Source: Uloborus plumipes (taxonomy: Eukaryota; Arthropoda; Arachnida; Araneae; Uloboridae). Taken from it: a DNA stretch of 64,000 bases. The notes beneath the pieces were generated by a model that was not told the origin of the DNA, did not search any database, and saw only the letters and a program-made list of their open reading frames with translations. The DNA lies in the NCBI GenBank assembly GCA_038373865.1, contig JAXGGA010002932.1:47985-111984 (forward strand), written 5' to 3'. This document shows positions 1 through 10,215 of this stretch, piece by piece; position 1 is the stretch's first letter, and every line of letters begins with the position of its first letter. A program made the position numbers and the translations under genes.

Positions 1-654
1 GCTTTCCTCTTTAATCTTTCGCTTTTATTGCTCACGGAAGGCATTTTTTGCACATGAACTAGAGTTCGGAGAAGGACAATTTTCTATTATTGATCGTTTT
101 AAAGGGATTAGTTTGTGATTAAGTATGCTGCAATTTTTGTTTTCTCCTTATCATTGCAGTTAGATTACAGTAGTTGTGTGCCAAACAGTAGTAACATGAC
201 CATTTTCTGAAGAAACATTCTTATTCATGCTCTCATTATAGAACTTATGTTGCATTTCAGACTTTTAAATAGGCTTGTTCACTTACTTATGCGTCTCTCT
301 CACTTATGCGCCTTTTTCTGTTAGTCCCTTGGGCCGGCGCAAAAGTGAGAATTCACTGTATGTAGCATGAGGACTGCCGATGTGTGGGGGTTTGTTGAAT
401 TATCACCACTGCGCCGGTTGGAAAGATCTGTATGTTGCTTTGCGGCCAATAATTATGGAACAACCCAACATTATCCAATTGTTTAGAAGTTACTGTTTGG
501 AACAACTTTTGAGTATCAATTTGAAGAAGTTAAATTTTGTTATGATTACCATTGATACCACTGACATTGACTTCCATTATATTTTTATGTTTAAAGTTTG
601 CTGCGGTAAAAAAAAAGCCCCGAAAAAGCATCAGGTGTTCCAGTTATTTGTATA

Positions 655-825
655 TAACTCTGAATAAAAGATAAAATTTACGTTCTTTGCAAGTATAAAA
701 TTAATATATTTAATAATTAATACTACTATTAATACGAAAGGCTAAACTATGTTGCATGTTGAAGTATTGTAAGTGCTTGTAAACTTAGCGGATATTCAGT
801 AGTTTTGAAAATAAGAGGGACATCA
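655..825 (+). repeat. Dispersed repeat (ctctgaataaaagataaaat), copy 1
   Basis: Shares ctctgaataaaagataaaat, ggctaaacta and gcatgttgaagtatt with the two tandem copies at 41687-41975. Nature unknown. Confidence 0.6.
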
Positions 826-846
826 GTGAGAGTATCATGCAACATA

Positions 847-1223
847 CACTGTTAAAAATTTTCCTGAAATTTTACGGTAAAAGTTACTGGCATCCATGTT
901 GCCAGTAACTTTCACCGTAAAATCCAATTTTACTGTAAAATTTTCCGGTAGAGAAAAATAGAGTTAAAAAATGCAAAAATTTAGGATCGAACCCATGACG
1001 CAGTTATCGCACTTCGCTTCTTTATCCACTGTACCGAATAGACCACACATGGCAAACAGAAATTGAGTATTATGTGCTTCGCTCAGTAAGTCACGTGGTT
1101 TATCAACTGGCGCTGTAATCGTTTCTTTTTTATGGTACAATTTACTGTAAATATTTTAGTTACTGTAAATGCAACATTTTACAGTAATATTTACCATAAA
1201 AGTTTCCTGAATTTTTAAGAGTG
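847..1223. mobile_element. CACTG-ended element with ACTGTAAAA repeats
   Basis: The ends are CACTGTTAAAAATTTTCC and its imperfect complement ending GAGTG, flanked on both sides by TA (845-846, 1224-1225). The inner part repeats ACGGTAAAA / TTTTACAGTA blocks, including the hairpin ggtaaaagttactggca... at 881-925. A tRNA-like relic lies at 990-1050 on the - strand. Two-base flanks and CACTG ends resemble CACTA/EnSpm elements; there is no coding capacity. Confidence 0.6.
990..1055 (-). other. tRNA-like relic with a B-box
   Basis: On the - strand a GGTTCGATCC B-box follows, about 40 bases downstream, an A-box-like CAGTGGATAAAG. It resembles the head of a tRNA or tRNA-derived SINE but cannot be folded into a complete tRNA. 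It sits within the CACTG element at 847-1223. Confidence 0.35.
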
Positions 1224-1264
1224 TAGTTTAGCCTTTAGAATTAATGATAGTATTAATTTTAGTA

Positions 1265-1407
1265 CAGTCAAGCCCGCTTATTAGAATATCGCTTAAAGGA
1301 ATATCCCGCTTAATGTAATACGTTTTCAATCCCGGATAATGGAATATCCCGCTTATTAGAATATTTTTTCGTGGCAAAATGGCTATTCCATTAAGCGGGT
1401 TCGACTG
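1265..1407. mobile_element. Small Tc1/mariner-like (pogo/Tigger-type) MITE
   Basis: The ends are CAGTCAAGCCCGCTTATTA and its imperfect complement finishing CGACTG, with TA on each side (1263-1264, 1408-1409). It is 143 bp, without coding capacity. CAGTCGAACCCG-type ends with TA targets are typical of pogo/Tigger relatives; the family name is inferred. Confidence 0.6.
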
Positions 1408-1457
1408 TATATTATTTTTATATTTGTTGTGACTTTCATCTTTTAAAAATGAACTCT

Positions 1458-1605
1458 AAGGGCCATGTTCCACATCAGCGTAAAACGCGACCGAAACTGA
1501 AGGCAGAAACCGAAAATCCGGGTACTTTCCATAGGAACACCATTGAATCCATTTTACGCTTCTGCCTAATTTTTCTGCTTTACGTCGATGTGGAGCATGG
1601 TCCTA
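1458..1605. mobile_element. MITE with AGGGCCATG ends, related to the copy at 58355
   Basis: Inverted ends AGGGCCATGTTCCACATCAG and CTGATGTGGAGCATGGTCCT-like sequence, with an interior (cgcgaccgaaac, ccgaaaatccggg, ggaaagt) that matches, in inverse orientation, the element at 58355-58489. I could not identify a target duplication. hAT-like by its CAGGGCCC-type ends in the second copy. Confidence 0.5.
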
Positions 1606-2373
1606 AAAGCGTATTTTTAGTTTTCTTAAACTATAATTTAGATTATTCGAAATAATCTTTAGGATTTCGATGCTAACTCGATGAGAAGAAGTCCTTCCGC
1701 GAGCATTTCCCAGAAAAATAATCCACAGAAGACGTCAGGACGGGCAAAAGACGTCGGCCATCCTGTGCGAAAGACGTCAGGTCCGAACGTATACTTCTTT
1801 AATCCCTGCTCAGATCATCATAGCAAGGGAGCCGACTCGGCAGCCATTTTGGCTCCCAATTTACAGAGAACCTATTTTATTTCCTTGTTGAACATAGGGT
1901 GCTCGTACAGGGGGGCAAGGAGGGGGGGGGGTGACTGCGCAGTCACTTTCCAAAAGAAAAGGGCTTTGCCGCTCACTTTTTCAGAATAAAAAACTAATGA
2001 TCAGTTGAAATTCTTTTTTACTCAGTGTGGATTGGTTTATTTTACAGAAGTAAAAACTGTAAATTTAAAAAAAAAATGGACTTTTTTTAGGTTATTTTAT
2101 AAGAATAGAGCTTAGAATCGGAAGGCATATGTCTAAGGTGCCATCCGACTAAATTTTTAAGGCCACTTCTCATTTTTTTTTTAGCAAGTCATTTGATCAT
2201 TACTGCTAAAATCTAACACTATAATGAAATTCTGTTAAAAAAAACACACTTCAGGGGTGCTGCCTCCTACCCCACCCCACCCCCGCTTACGTTTCTTTTG
2301 ACCCCCCCCCCTTTTTTTTTTGGTGCTCCAACCGCCTATCTTGTTAGAGATTCATCTTCTGGCTAGTCTAAGA

Positions 2374-3053
2374 CCCCACTAAGGTTGACTGACTCTCATC
2401 GAGTATCCTAATAAGTTATACATAAAAATTTCAGAAAAAATATTCCTAACACGATGTCATCTGGCTATCCCCACTAAGGTTGACTTACTCTCATCGAGTC
2501 TCCTTATAAGTTACACATAAAAAAATTCAGAAAAAAATATTCCTAACACGATGTCCTCTGGCTATCCCCACTAAGGTTGACTTACTCTCATCGAGTCTCC
2601 TTATAAGTTACACAAAAAAAAAATTCAGAAAAAAATATTCCTAACACGATGTCATCTGGCTATCCCCACTAAGGTTGACTTACTCTCATCGAGTCTCCTT
2701 ATAAGTTACACATAAAAAAATTCAGAAAAAAATATTCCTAACACGATGTCATCTGGCTAACCCCACTAAGATTGACTTACTCTCATCGAGTCTCCTTATA
2801 AGTTACACATAAAAAAATTCAGAAAAAAATATTCCTAACACGATGTCATCTGGCTATCCCCACTAAGGTTGACTTACTCTCATCGAGTCTCCTTATAAGT
2901 TACACATAAAAAAATTCAGAAAAAAATATTCCTAACACGATGTCATCTGGCTATCCCCACTAAGGATGACTTACTCTCATCGAGTCTCCTTATAAGTTAC
3001 ACATAAAAAAATTCAGAAAAAAAAAATTCCTAACACGATGTCATCTGGCTATC
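2374..3053. repeat. Tandem array, 97-bp unit, seven copies
   Basis: Units start with CCCCACTAAGG at about 2374, 2469, 2566, 2664, 2761, 2858 and 2954. Each continues with cttactctcatcgagtctcc, an A run, and ends aacacgatgtcatctggcta. The copies differ by single substitutions and by A-run length, pointing to recent local expansion. No open reading frame runs through it. Confidence 0.9.
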
Positions 3054-4087
3054 TAAACAAAAGTAATCCGATCTTAGCAGGGGCGTACTCAGGGGGGTGG
3101 GCTGATTGGGCTGCAGCCCCCTCCGAGATTTTCCAAACTCATTTTAAAAATTTAAGCTAAAATCGTTTATTTACTTTTGTTATCTATTTTTCCTTTTCCT
3201 TGCTGAAATGAAGACATAAGAGTTTCTTTTGAAAAGGAAATTAAGTATTCGGCAAACTTAAAGGAAAGGGGAAAAAAGTACATTCTTTCTTCTTTTTTGT
3301 CTCTCCATTTTACTCTACTCGTATGTGACGTGTATGTTAACTTATAATTCAATTTTGTTGACATTTAATGTTTCAGAAACACCGATTAATGCTTGTTTAT
3401 TCGTCTAAATCAGTAAATAAATTTCAACAAACGTGTGATTGAAACCCGGTGTTAAGAATATAGAAAATAAATGTCAAAATTAATGTTATTTAAGCTCAAA
3501 TTTTTCCAAAGTATTTGTATAAGTTTAATTGTATTTGTATAAGTTTGCCAAAGTATAAGCAAAAACGCACTTGTTTAAGGCACAGCTTCTTCAATAAAGA
3601 AACGTTTCCAAATTTCAATTTAATCATTTTCTATTTTCATCAAAATGCTTTATTTCTCAACAATAATTATAATGATAAAAAAATATTTTTTTATGATGGT
3701 TTTTTATCATCTGAACTTCTTTTCGCAAGAAAATGATTTTGTGACTAATAAATTATGTCCCTTCTTGAAAAAAACTGCAGAAATTTTGCAGTGCTCTGCT
3801 TAATTTCTTCTTGAACTTGAAGATAACTGCAGAAAATCCGCATAATGTCTAAATTATTGAAATTTTAAAATCTCAACAGCCCTATGAAAGGGGCATTTTT
3901 GGTTATTCAGCCTTATAACATCGTGTTTTTAATATTTTTATCTGCATTTTTATATGTAACATATTAGGAAACTCGGTGGGGGCAGGTAAACTCAAGTCGG
4001 ATCTTGTACTAGGCCACCCAAAAGGCTTGGAAAGCTTGCGCTTCCGTTCAAAATTTTCGGGGGCTCAAAAATGTCGAAATATAATAA

Positions 4088-4595
4088 TTAACCCTTCACT
4101 GCACGGTGTGCCAGATCTGGCACAAACCAAATAAACCCTCATATATTCCTATGATTTTTAAATGCAGTTAAACTGAGATTTGTGCCTCTTCTGGAACATT
4201 GCTATAACAGTTTTGTTTGATTTTTATGTACTAGTTAGTTGCACTAGTCTAGGTATTACAGTTCTTGCTTTTGAAAGAAAGAGTGTCTGCATTTCCGTTA
4301 GAAGTGTGCTTAGTCATTATTTCCTTTGTTCTAAAAATGTTTAAATACACTTAGTGGAAAGTTTGTTTATACCACTTATGACACAAAACACATTGTAGAT
4401 TATTACACTTATCGGTATACAAAGCATACGCTATGTGCTTTGTGCCATATATAGAACAAACAATTAAAACATCATTTTTGGTGCACATTTTTAAGATTAA
4501 TTTTTTTCTTCATTTTTCCTGAACTCAGGGCTATTTCAAAGGTAACAAATGATTTTTTTCATGAAACTATAAAAAATCGGGCAGTGAAGGGTTAA
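4088..4595. mobile_element. TTAA-flanked MITE (piggyBac-like), CCCTTCACTGC ends
   Basis: TTAA at 4088-4091 and 4592-4595 encloses inverted ends CCCTTCACTGC / GCAGTGAAGGG. A TTAA target and CCC start are typical of piggyBac-type elements. The interior is AT-rich and has a small palindrome (gtgccagatctggcac, 4108-4123). No transposase. Confidence 0.65.
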
Positions 4596-4721
4596 AAATC
4601 TCGAAAATGAGTTTTTTGGCAATTTCGTGCAGTGGATTCCTGTGTCTCCCGCTATCCTGGCGCAGTTGCAACAAACAAGTGACAATCCGTCTATTGTCTT
4701 CGTATCGCTGATGTTGTACAT

Positions 4722-5354
4722 TAGGGTGGGGCGAAAAATAAAAAGTTTTTCAGATCAACTTCTAATAGTTGCCAAAAGTTGTCTTTGGTGATAGTTAGTT
4801 TTTGTGAAAAATTTGAGAAAAATCGGTTACTATCTTCAGGGGGCGCTGCGATCGCAAAGTTTTACCATAGCTTTGCTATGGATTTTATTATTAAAATATC
4901 AAAAAGAATGCCTTTAGCTAGTCTCTTAGCGTTTTTTTTACTCAAAAGATGTTTTCATGCATTCAAAGCATATGAAATAACTCACAAAAAATTATTTTAT
5001 ATGATATATTTATATTTCAAGTATTTAAAAAGAAACAAAAACGTGAAAAAAAGTGATTTTTTTTAAATATAAATATATCATATAAAATAATGTTTGTGAG
5101 TCATTTCATATTCTTTTAATGCATGAAAACATCTTTTAAGTAAAAAAACGCAAGGAGACTAGCTAAAAGCATTCTTTTTGATATTTTAACCTTAAAATCC
5201 CGATAAAAGCTATGGTAAAACTTTTCGATCGCAGCGCCCCCTGAAGATATTAACCGATTTTTCTCAAATTTTGCACAAAAGCTATCACCAAAGACAACTT
5301 TTGGCAACTATTAGAAGTTGATATGAAAAACTTTTTATTTTTCGCCCCACCCTA
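4722..5354. mobile_element. hAT foldback MITE, TAGGGTGGGGCG family, copy 1
   Basis: 633 bp, ends TAGGGTGGGGCGAAAAAT and complement, flanked by the perfect 8-bp duplication TTGTACAT (4714-4721, 5355-5362). The two halves are inverted copies nearly to the centre (agttgccaaaagttgtcttt, gggggcgctgcgatcgcaaa), so the RNA would fold into a hairpin of roughly 300 bp. 8-bp duplications identify hAT. Related copies at 28231, 39887 and 57655. Confidence 0.9.
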
Positions 5355-5424
5355 TTGTACATTGGACCTTCGGTCCTATTTAATCTTCTATCTGTGACAC
5401 GAAATCAACCAACCAACCAATTCA

Positions 5425-6182
5425 ATACTGGCAGTCGAGGTTCCAATTCAAAACTGTAAAATGCACAGTAATAAGCTGCAAAACCAGCAATTTTACAGTC
5501 TCTTGCCGTAAAGTAGCAATTTTGCAGTTTGTTGCCGTAAACATACTGTACTATATATAGCTGTACTATAGCTGTACTATACTGTAAAAATAACAGTATA
5601 GTACTGGCAGCAGAGATTTCAGTTTAAAACTGTAAAATGCACCGTAATAAATTTTAAAACTAGCAATTTTAGTGTATTACCGTAAAATCAGCAATTTTAC
5701 AGTTCATTACTGTAAAATTAGAAACTTTTACAGTTCATTACTGTAAAATTAGAAACTTTTACAGTTTATTACTGTGAAATTAGAAACTTTTAAAGTTCAT
5801 TACTGTAAAATTAGAAACTTTTACAGTTTATTACTGTGAAATTAGAAACTTTTACAGTTCATTACTGTAAAATTAGAAACTTTTAAAGTTCATTACTGTA
5901 AAATTAGAAACTTTTACAGTTCATTACTGTAAAATTAGAAACTTTTACAGTTCATTACTGTAAAATTAGAAATATTTTCAGTTCATTACTGTAAAATTAG
6001 AAATATTTTCAGTTTATTACTGTGAAATTAACGTTCCAGTTTGAAACTGTAAAATGCACGGTAATAAACTGTAAAACTGCAATTTTACAGTTTATTACTG
6101 CAAAATTAGCATTTTTTACAGTTTATTATCATAAAATTAGCTGTCTCTTATACTGTAAAAACAACATACATTTCTTTCAGTG
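5425..6182. repeat. CACTG-family element with an expanded 31-bp hairpin array
   Basis: The right end TTTCAGTG is at 6182; the left end lacks CACTG. The core 5699-6013 is about ten tandem 31-bp units (cagttcattactgtaaaatt and the rest agaaactttta). Each unit contains TTTACAGTtcattACTGTAAA, an inverted repeat able to form a short hairpin. The outer parts match other copies (ggcag...aggttcca, ctgtaaaatgcacagtaata). Confidence 0.8.
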
Positions 6183-6223
6183 TGTAATTAATGTTTCCAT
6201 GTGTTCTTCCCGAAGAGATTTGT

Positions 6224-6620
6224 CTTCATATCGCACCCTTGCTACAAAAGTGCCATAACTCAAAAATTGTAATTTTTGAGTTATGACCGTCATTAGACGT
6301 AGTTTACACGTCTCTACCAATCTTCAAAAAAGCCAGAAATTGCATTGAAAAATCAGCCGCCAAAGGGCAGTTATGGCGTTTTGCTGTTATCAAGATGCAT
6401 AGGACCCCTTCCACTGAAATGCCACATCTTGAGTTGTCGTCCAGCCGTCGTAGAGTAACGTGCGTAACTAACGATCATAGTTTGAGATGTATCGGTCTTC
6501 ATATTGACAAATTCAAAAATACTAAAATATGCCTAGTCAGTCCGGAACAGTTTTTTGCAATTCCTGGAAAACGTAGTTTTTTGAGTTGTGGCACTTTTGT
6601 AGCAAGGGTGCGATATGAGG
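6224..6620. mobile_element. Foldback MITE with about 40-bp inverted ends
   Basis: The left end cttcatatcgcacccttgct (6224 onward) is matched in inverse by agcaagggtgcgatatgagg (to 6620); pairing extends through the inner caaaagtgccataactcaaaaa / tttttgagttgtggcacttttg. A smaller palindrome caaaaattgtaatttttg follows the left arm. Superfamily unknown; no clear target duplication was read. Confidence 0.65.
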
Positions 6621-6795
6621 TCAACCATCAGGGTCGTTTTTTTTTTTTTTTTTTAATTTTATTTTCATGTTTTAAACTCCCTGACATCATTTCTTACCAG
6701 AAAAAGATGTCGGATAAGAGCCGGCCTCCCACCTAAGCAGAGGCTCCTAATCCGTGCAAGTAAGTGACCAAAAGCTCCCTGCTAATCCCACCTGT

Positions 6796-6803
6796 TGACG
6801 TCA
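6796..6803. promoter_or_regulatory. Perfect CRE palindrome upstream of the TATA box
   Basis: The sequence is TGACGTCA, the full consensus for CREB/ATF-type bZIP factors, 87 bp upstream of the TATA box at 6891. Mammalian TAT is cAMP-inducible through CREs, which makes this site interesting, but the link between this promoter and the TAT gene is inferred. Confidence 0.55.
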
Positions 6804-6833
6804 CGGGACCCATCCGACCCTTAAATCTCCGAT

Positions 6834-6839
6834 CACGTG
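6834..6839. promoter_or_regulatory. E-box CACGTG
   Basis: A CACGTG palindrome (gatCACGTGtc) between the CRE and the TATA box. It is a typical bHLH-Zip (USF/Myc/Max-type) or bHLH-PAS site. A six-base motif alone is weak; the value comes from its position in a proximal-promoter-like cluster. Confidence 0.4.
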
Positions 6840-6890
6840 TCATTCGAACCTTTCTCGCAACCTTGTGTCGCGTGCGCCGCGGGGCTAACC

Positions 6891-6898
6891 TATATAAA
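6891..6898 (+). promoter_or_regulatory. TATA box of a candidate promoter
   Basis: TATATAAA sits in a locally GC-rich stretch (gccgcggggctaacc before it), unlike the surrounding AT-rich DNA. Transcription would be expected to start about 25-35 bp downstream, near 6920. The region immediately downstream lacks ATG and ends in a consensus 5' splice site, as expected for a 5' leader exon. Confidence 0.6.
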
Positions 6899-6920
6899 CA
6901 AGCCGCGCTCGGCCACAACT

Positions 6921-7086
6921 CTACGTGGAGGACAGGAATTTGAGCGCTTTTCCCCGCTTTTTGGCCAGTTTGGTTTCGGGTAGTTCGTTTCGTCAAAGAG
7001 AAGATCGACTTCAGCCAGCGCGTCCTCTTCCTTCCCCAGGCGGTTTGGATTCGAAAACGCACAGACGACTTTTTTTTCCAGACGAG
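6921..7086 (+). other. Candidate non-coding first exon (5' leader), probably of TAT
   Basis: It starts near the expected cap site of the TATA box at 6891 and ends at the donor gacgag|gtaaga. I find no ATG in the whole stretch, which fits a 5' untranslated exon, and its GC content is clearly above that of the flanking DNA. The next + strand gene is TAT, whose ATG is 8.3 kb downstream behind possible acceptors at 15150, 15274 and 15382 (ccaacag or similar). Linking this leader to TAT is inference; a non-coding transcript or separate gene is possible. Confidence 0.45.
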
Positions 7087-8116
7087 GTAAGATTTTCAAC
7101 AGTCATAACTGACGCGAATTATTTATCTTATATCTTTAAACGATCAATTCTTTATATATATATATATATATTTATTTATTTCGGATCTCGAAAACGGCTC
7201 TAACGATTTTGATAAAATTTTGTATTTGGATAAAGTTTTGGTTTTTGAGTTCATCTACACCGGCGTTTTTTCTGTAAAAACGCAAGTTTTCACAAAAAAC
7301 CCAGCTTATTGTGCCTTCATTAAAAGTTTGGGAAGCTTTCTTCTCACCATTTTCTTTATGATTGCTATCATTATTACTGTTTCATAGCAACCACGGTTTA
7401 TTAGAACAATGGGATTCATATTTCATCACATCAGCGTAAATTTAAATCTTTATGGTGTTTGGCAAACGAGTTTTGGCAACGTTAGAATTGTTATTGTTTT
7501 TGAAACAAAGAGATCGATCAAATTAAAGTTATTGTGGTGTGATTTTATGGTGCGCATCGTTTAAAGAAGGTTGTGATGATGAGGTCTTGTCCAAAAAAGG
7601 TTGTGTTTTTTAAAATAAATGACCAAGGGCTTAAAATGCTTTCCAAGTTTATCTAAACAAGTACTTCGAACTTTAGAAAATAACACGATTTTACAAACAT
7701 CTTTTTTTAGAATTGTCTAGAATAGAAAAATTCAGTTGCAGAGACAAGACTATGTTAAAATAAAACGAAAAATAATGAGTAGAACAACCTAAAATTTTGG
7801 AAGTACCATCATAAAATTTTAACCCGCTTGCCTGATTATCACGAGTTATCTCGTGCTCGTATCAAGTGCAGGTAATTATTATCCCGAGAAAACTCGGGTG
7901 AAAATAAATGATTTTACACCTTTAAAAAATTAAAAATTCAGCATGAAACCTACATATTTTGATTGTTTTATTTTCTTAAACAAAAAATCAAACTTAAAAA
8001 AGGTGATTTTTTTTTTTTTTTTTTTGTAATTTTTTCAAAAAAATGTCAAGGGTTAAAATTATAAAAAATCTGTTCAAAATGTAGTATATGTACGTATTGT
8101 AATTAATGCAAGTATA

Positions 8117-8770
8117 TTATACTCGGTTACTTTAAAATAGACGTATTAAGTTTAGAAATTTCTTATACAGTCGACGCTCGATATAACGACCGTCTCCGTC
8201 CTACAGAAAACGGTCTTTATGACGAGTGGTCGCGATAAAAAGTAGAACATAAAGTATATTGGGATACAGTTGCAGGTTTTCTCACCGGTCGTTATATTAG
8301 GATGGTCTTTATAACGTGTGGTCGTTATAACGAGCGTCGACTGTATTAAGTTTAGGAATTTTGCGTCGTCTCCATGGAAACCGTAAGAAAGAAAATAGTT
8401 CCACTTTTTTTTTTACGCACTGCTGTCGACGCATTTCATTTATTTTATGTTTATCGAATGAGGCTCACGTTTTTATTTATGTCCTCATGTCTCAGTTATT
8501 TCTCAACGTTTTCTAACTAATCTAGGGATACGTTAATAAAACAAAAATTTCTAATTAAAAGTTGTGCTCTATTAACGTTGGTTTTTGAATAGAATAATAG
8601 TTTACGCAGAAACCATTGATGCAAAAGTAAAGTGTGAGAAAAGTCCAGAGTGTAGTATCTATGACAACCATCAAGGGGAAAAGTGCGGAGAGTGGGAAAT
8701 TACTTTTACTTTGAGCCGCCAGCTCTCGCTACAGTTCTGGCTTCTGCACATATTTGAAGTTTTGGCATTG
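8117..8770 (+). repeat. Dispersed repeat copy (tatactcggtta), interrupted by a MITE
   Basis: It shares tatactcggtt, tctccatggaaaccgta, cactgctg and gccgccagctctcg with copies at 17198-17640 and 51399-51660. The MITE at 8168-8343 interrupts it inside the sequence around ttaagtttag. No coding; class unknown. Confidence 0.6.
8168..8343. mobile_element. Tc1/mariner-like MITE, CAGTCGACGCTCG ends
   Basis: The ends are CAGTCGACGCTCGATATAAC and its near-perfect complement, with TA on each side (8166-8167, 8344-8345). It is 176 bp. Ends of this kind with a TA target fit pogo/Tigger-type Tc1/mariner MITEs. It interrupts the dispersed repeat at 8117. Confidence 0.75.
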
Positions 8771-9092
8771 AAAATGTAATAAATGCATACAATATTCTAT
8801 TATACTCAATATGTTTCAATATTCTTAGTGTTACACACCAGTTTTATCGTAATGACTCAGTTTCATAGTAATTTTACTAATTGAAGTATTTATTTTCGTT
8901 TTGTTCTGGTAGTACAAGAAAAGATGACATTTCCGGGAGGGGGGGGGGTTATTGAAATAAGTATAATGAGCATTATTTGGAATATAAAAAGCATGTTCCA
9001 TAGTTAAGTTGTTTATAATAAAACCAATCGATATGATCAAATATTATAATACTAGAAATTAGCTGCTATTTGCATTTTATCAACCTCTTAAT

Positions 9093-10045
9093 TAGAGATA
9101 GCGCGAAGTGCAGCTTGGTTGAAGCGCCGAATACTGAAGCTTCAGTCAACTAATGGCCGAAGCTTCGGCTGGTGCTCATATTGAACTCTAAACTAGGAAT
9201 GCACCGACTCTAAGTACTTCCAAATTGGAGTGCTCACCACAGACTCTCCCTCCTGTTTTTTTTTTTTTTTTGAATTAGTATGTCCAATTAACATAACTAA
9301 CAATGTGTTAATAATATTATTGACAATAATATGAATATTGACTCTAAGAAATTTCATAAAATATTGAAATTATTTTATGAAAAATTTGAAAATGAAAAAC
9401 AAAATTCTCTCAGAAATAAATTACTTACTGTTTCTAAACTTGGAATTGTATAACAGAGAAAAAAACTGATGGTAAAATTAGTAGTAGAAAAACAATCATC
9501 CTTCTCATTGATATTGATAGCCGATTACTGACAATGATGATTAAGGAAATGTAATTTAATTATATTTATTTCCTAAGAATGTTCAAGTTAAATATAATAT
9601 ACTGTTAATTATTGAACGATTTCTGATTACAAGGGCTCAATATACACAATCAGTTTAATTAAATATGATTTTCTTCTATGTTTTAGTATACTGTATAGTA
9701 TATCAATTAGTATAATCTTTTACCCAGATACACAGCTAACGCCTTGTCATATCTTTGAGTGTCCAGCAATAAGTGCGAGCCTGAGAGAAATTGGTGTATT
9801 GCCGTCACTTATAGACTTTTATGACGATAACATCTAACAAACCACAAAAGCAGTTATAAGGATCCATAGAGTTACTTAGTTTGGCTAAGTCATAGACACG
9901 ACAAAAAAAAAGTATATAGCCTAAAGGACAATATTTTATGGAATTATAGTCGTAAAATGAAAACTTACAACATAAATTATAATAGGCCGAAACGGCCGAA
10001 GCGCATCTTATGCTTCAGCCTAGCCGAAGCTTCGGCCCATCTCTA
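9093..10045. mobile_element. hAT-like element, TAGAGAT ends, GAAGCTTCGGC repeats
   Basis: Left end TAGAGATAGCGCGAAGTG, right end complement CCCATCTCTA with repeated gccgaagcttcggc near both ends. Similar TAGAGATGAG-type ends at 37167 carry a clear 8-bp duplication; here I cannot read one. A LINE tail (9721-9910) is inserted inside. Confidence 0.5.
9721..9910 (+). mobile_element. LINE 3' fragment (+ strand)
   Basis: Starts acccagatacacagctaacg and ends before an A run (9902-9910). It encodes, with frame damage, the same C-terminal segment as 15745-15951 ([19 protein letters not shown]). It is a 5'-truncated, decayed retrotransposon copy. Confidence 0.7.
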
Positions 10046-10215
10046 TAGTATCACTTCATAGTTTGAAAAACAGCAGTACAAATGTATTCTGAAAGAGCCT
10101 ACAACAAACACTCTACTCTAATGAACTTTTTCAAAATGTAATATAGTGAAAAATTGTACCAAAAAATGTTCTTAGTTTAAGTTGTAAGCTATTGAATGTC
10201 ATAATTTTCATGTAA

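Noticed and set aside
380..667. 95-codon ATG frame near the window start
   Set aside because: Composition is like the surrounding intergenic DNA, there is no recognisable domain, and the end runs into a dispersed repeat.
2374..3053. CRISPR-like array
   Set aside because: The 97-bp units repeat completely without unique spacers, and the context is a eukaryotic genome; it is a plain tandem repeat.
6925..7203. Open frame over the leader exon on the + strand
   Set aside because: It begins at GTG, contains no ATG in the exon and runs across a consensus 5' splice site into a (TA)n tract; a 5' UTR is more likely.
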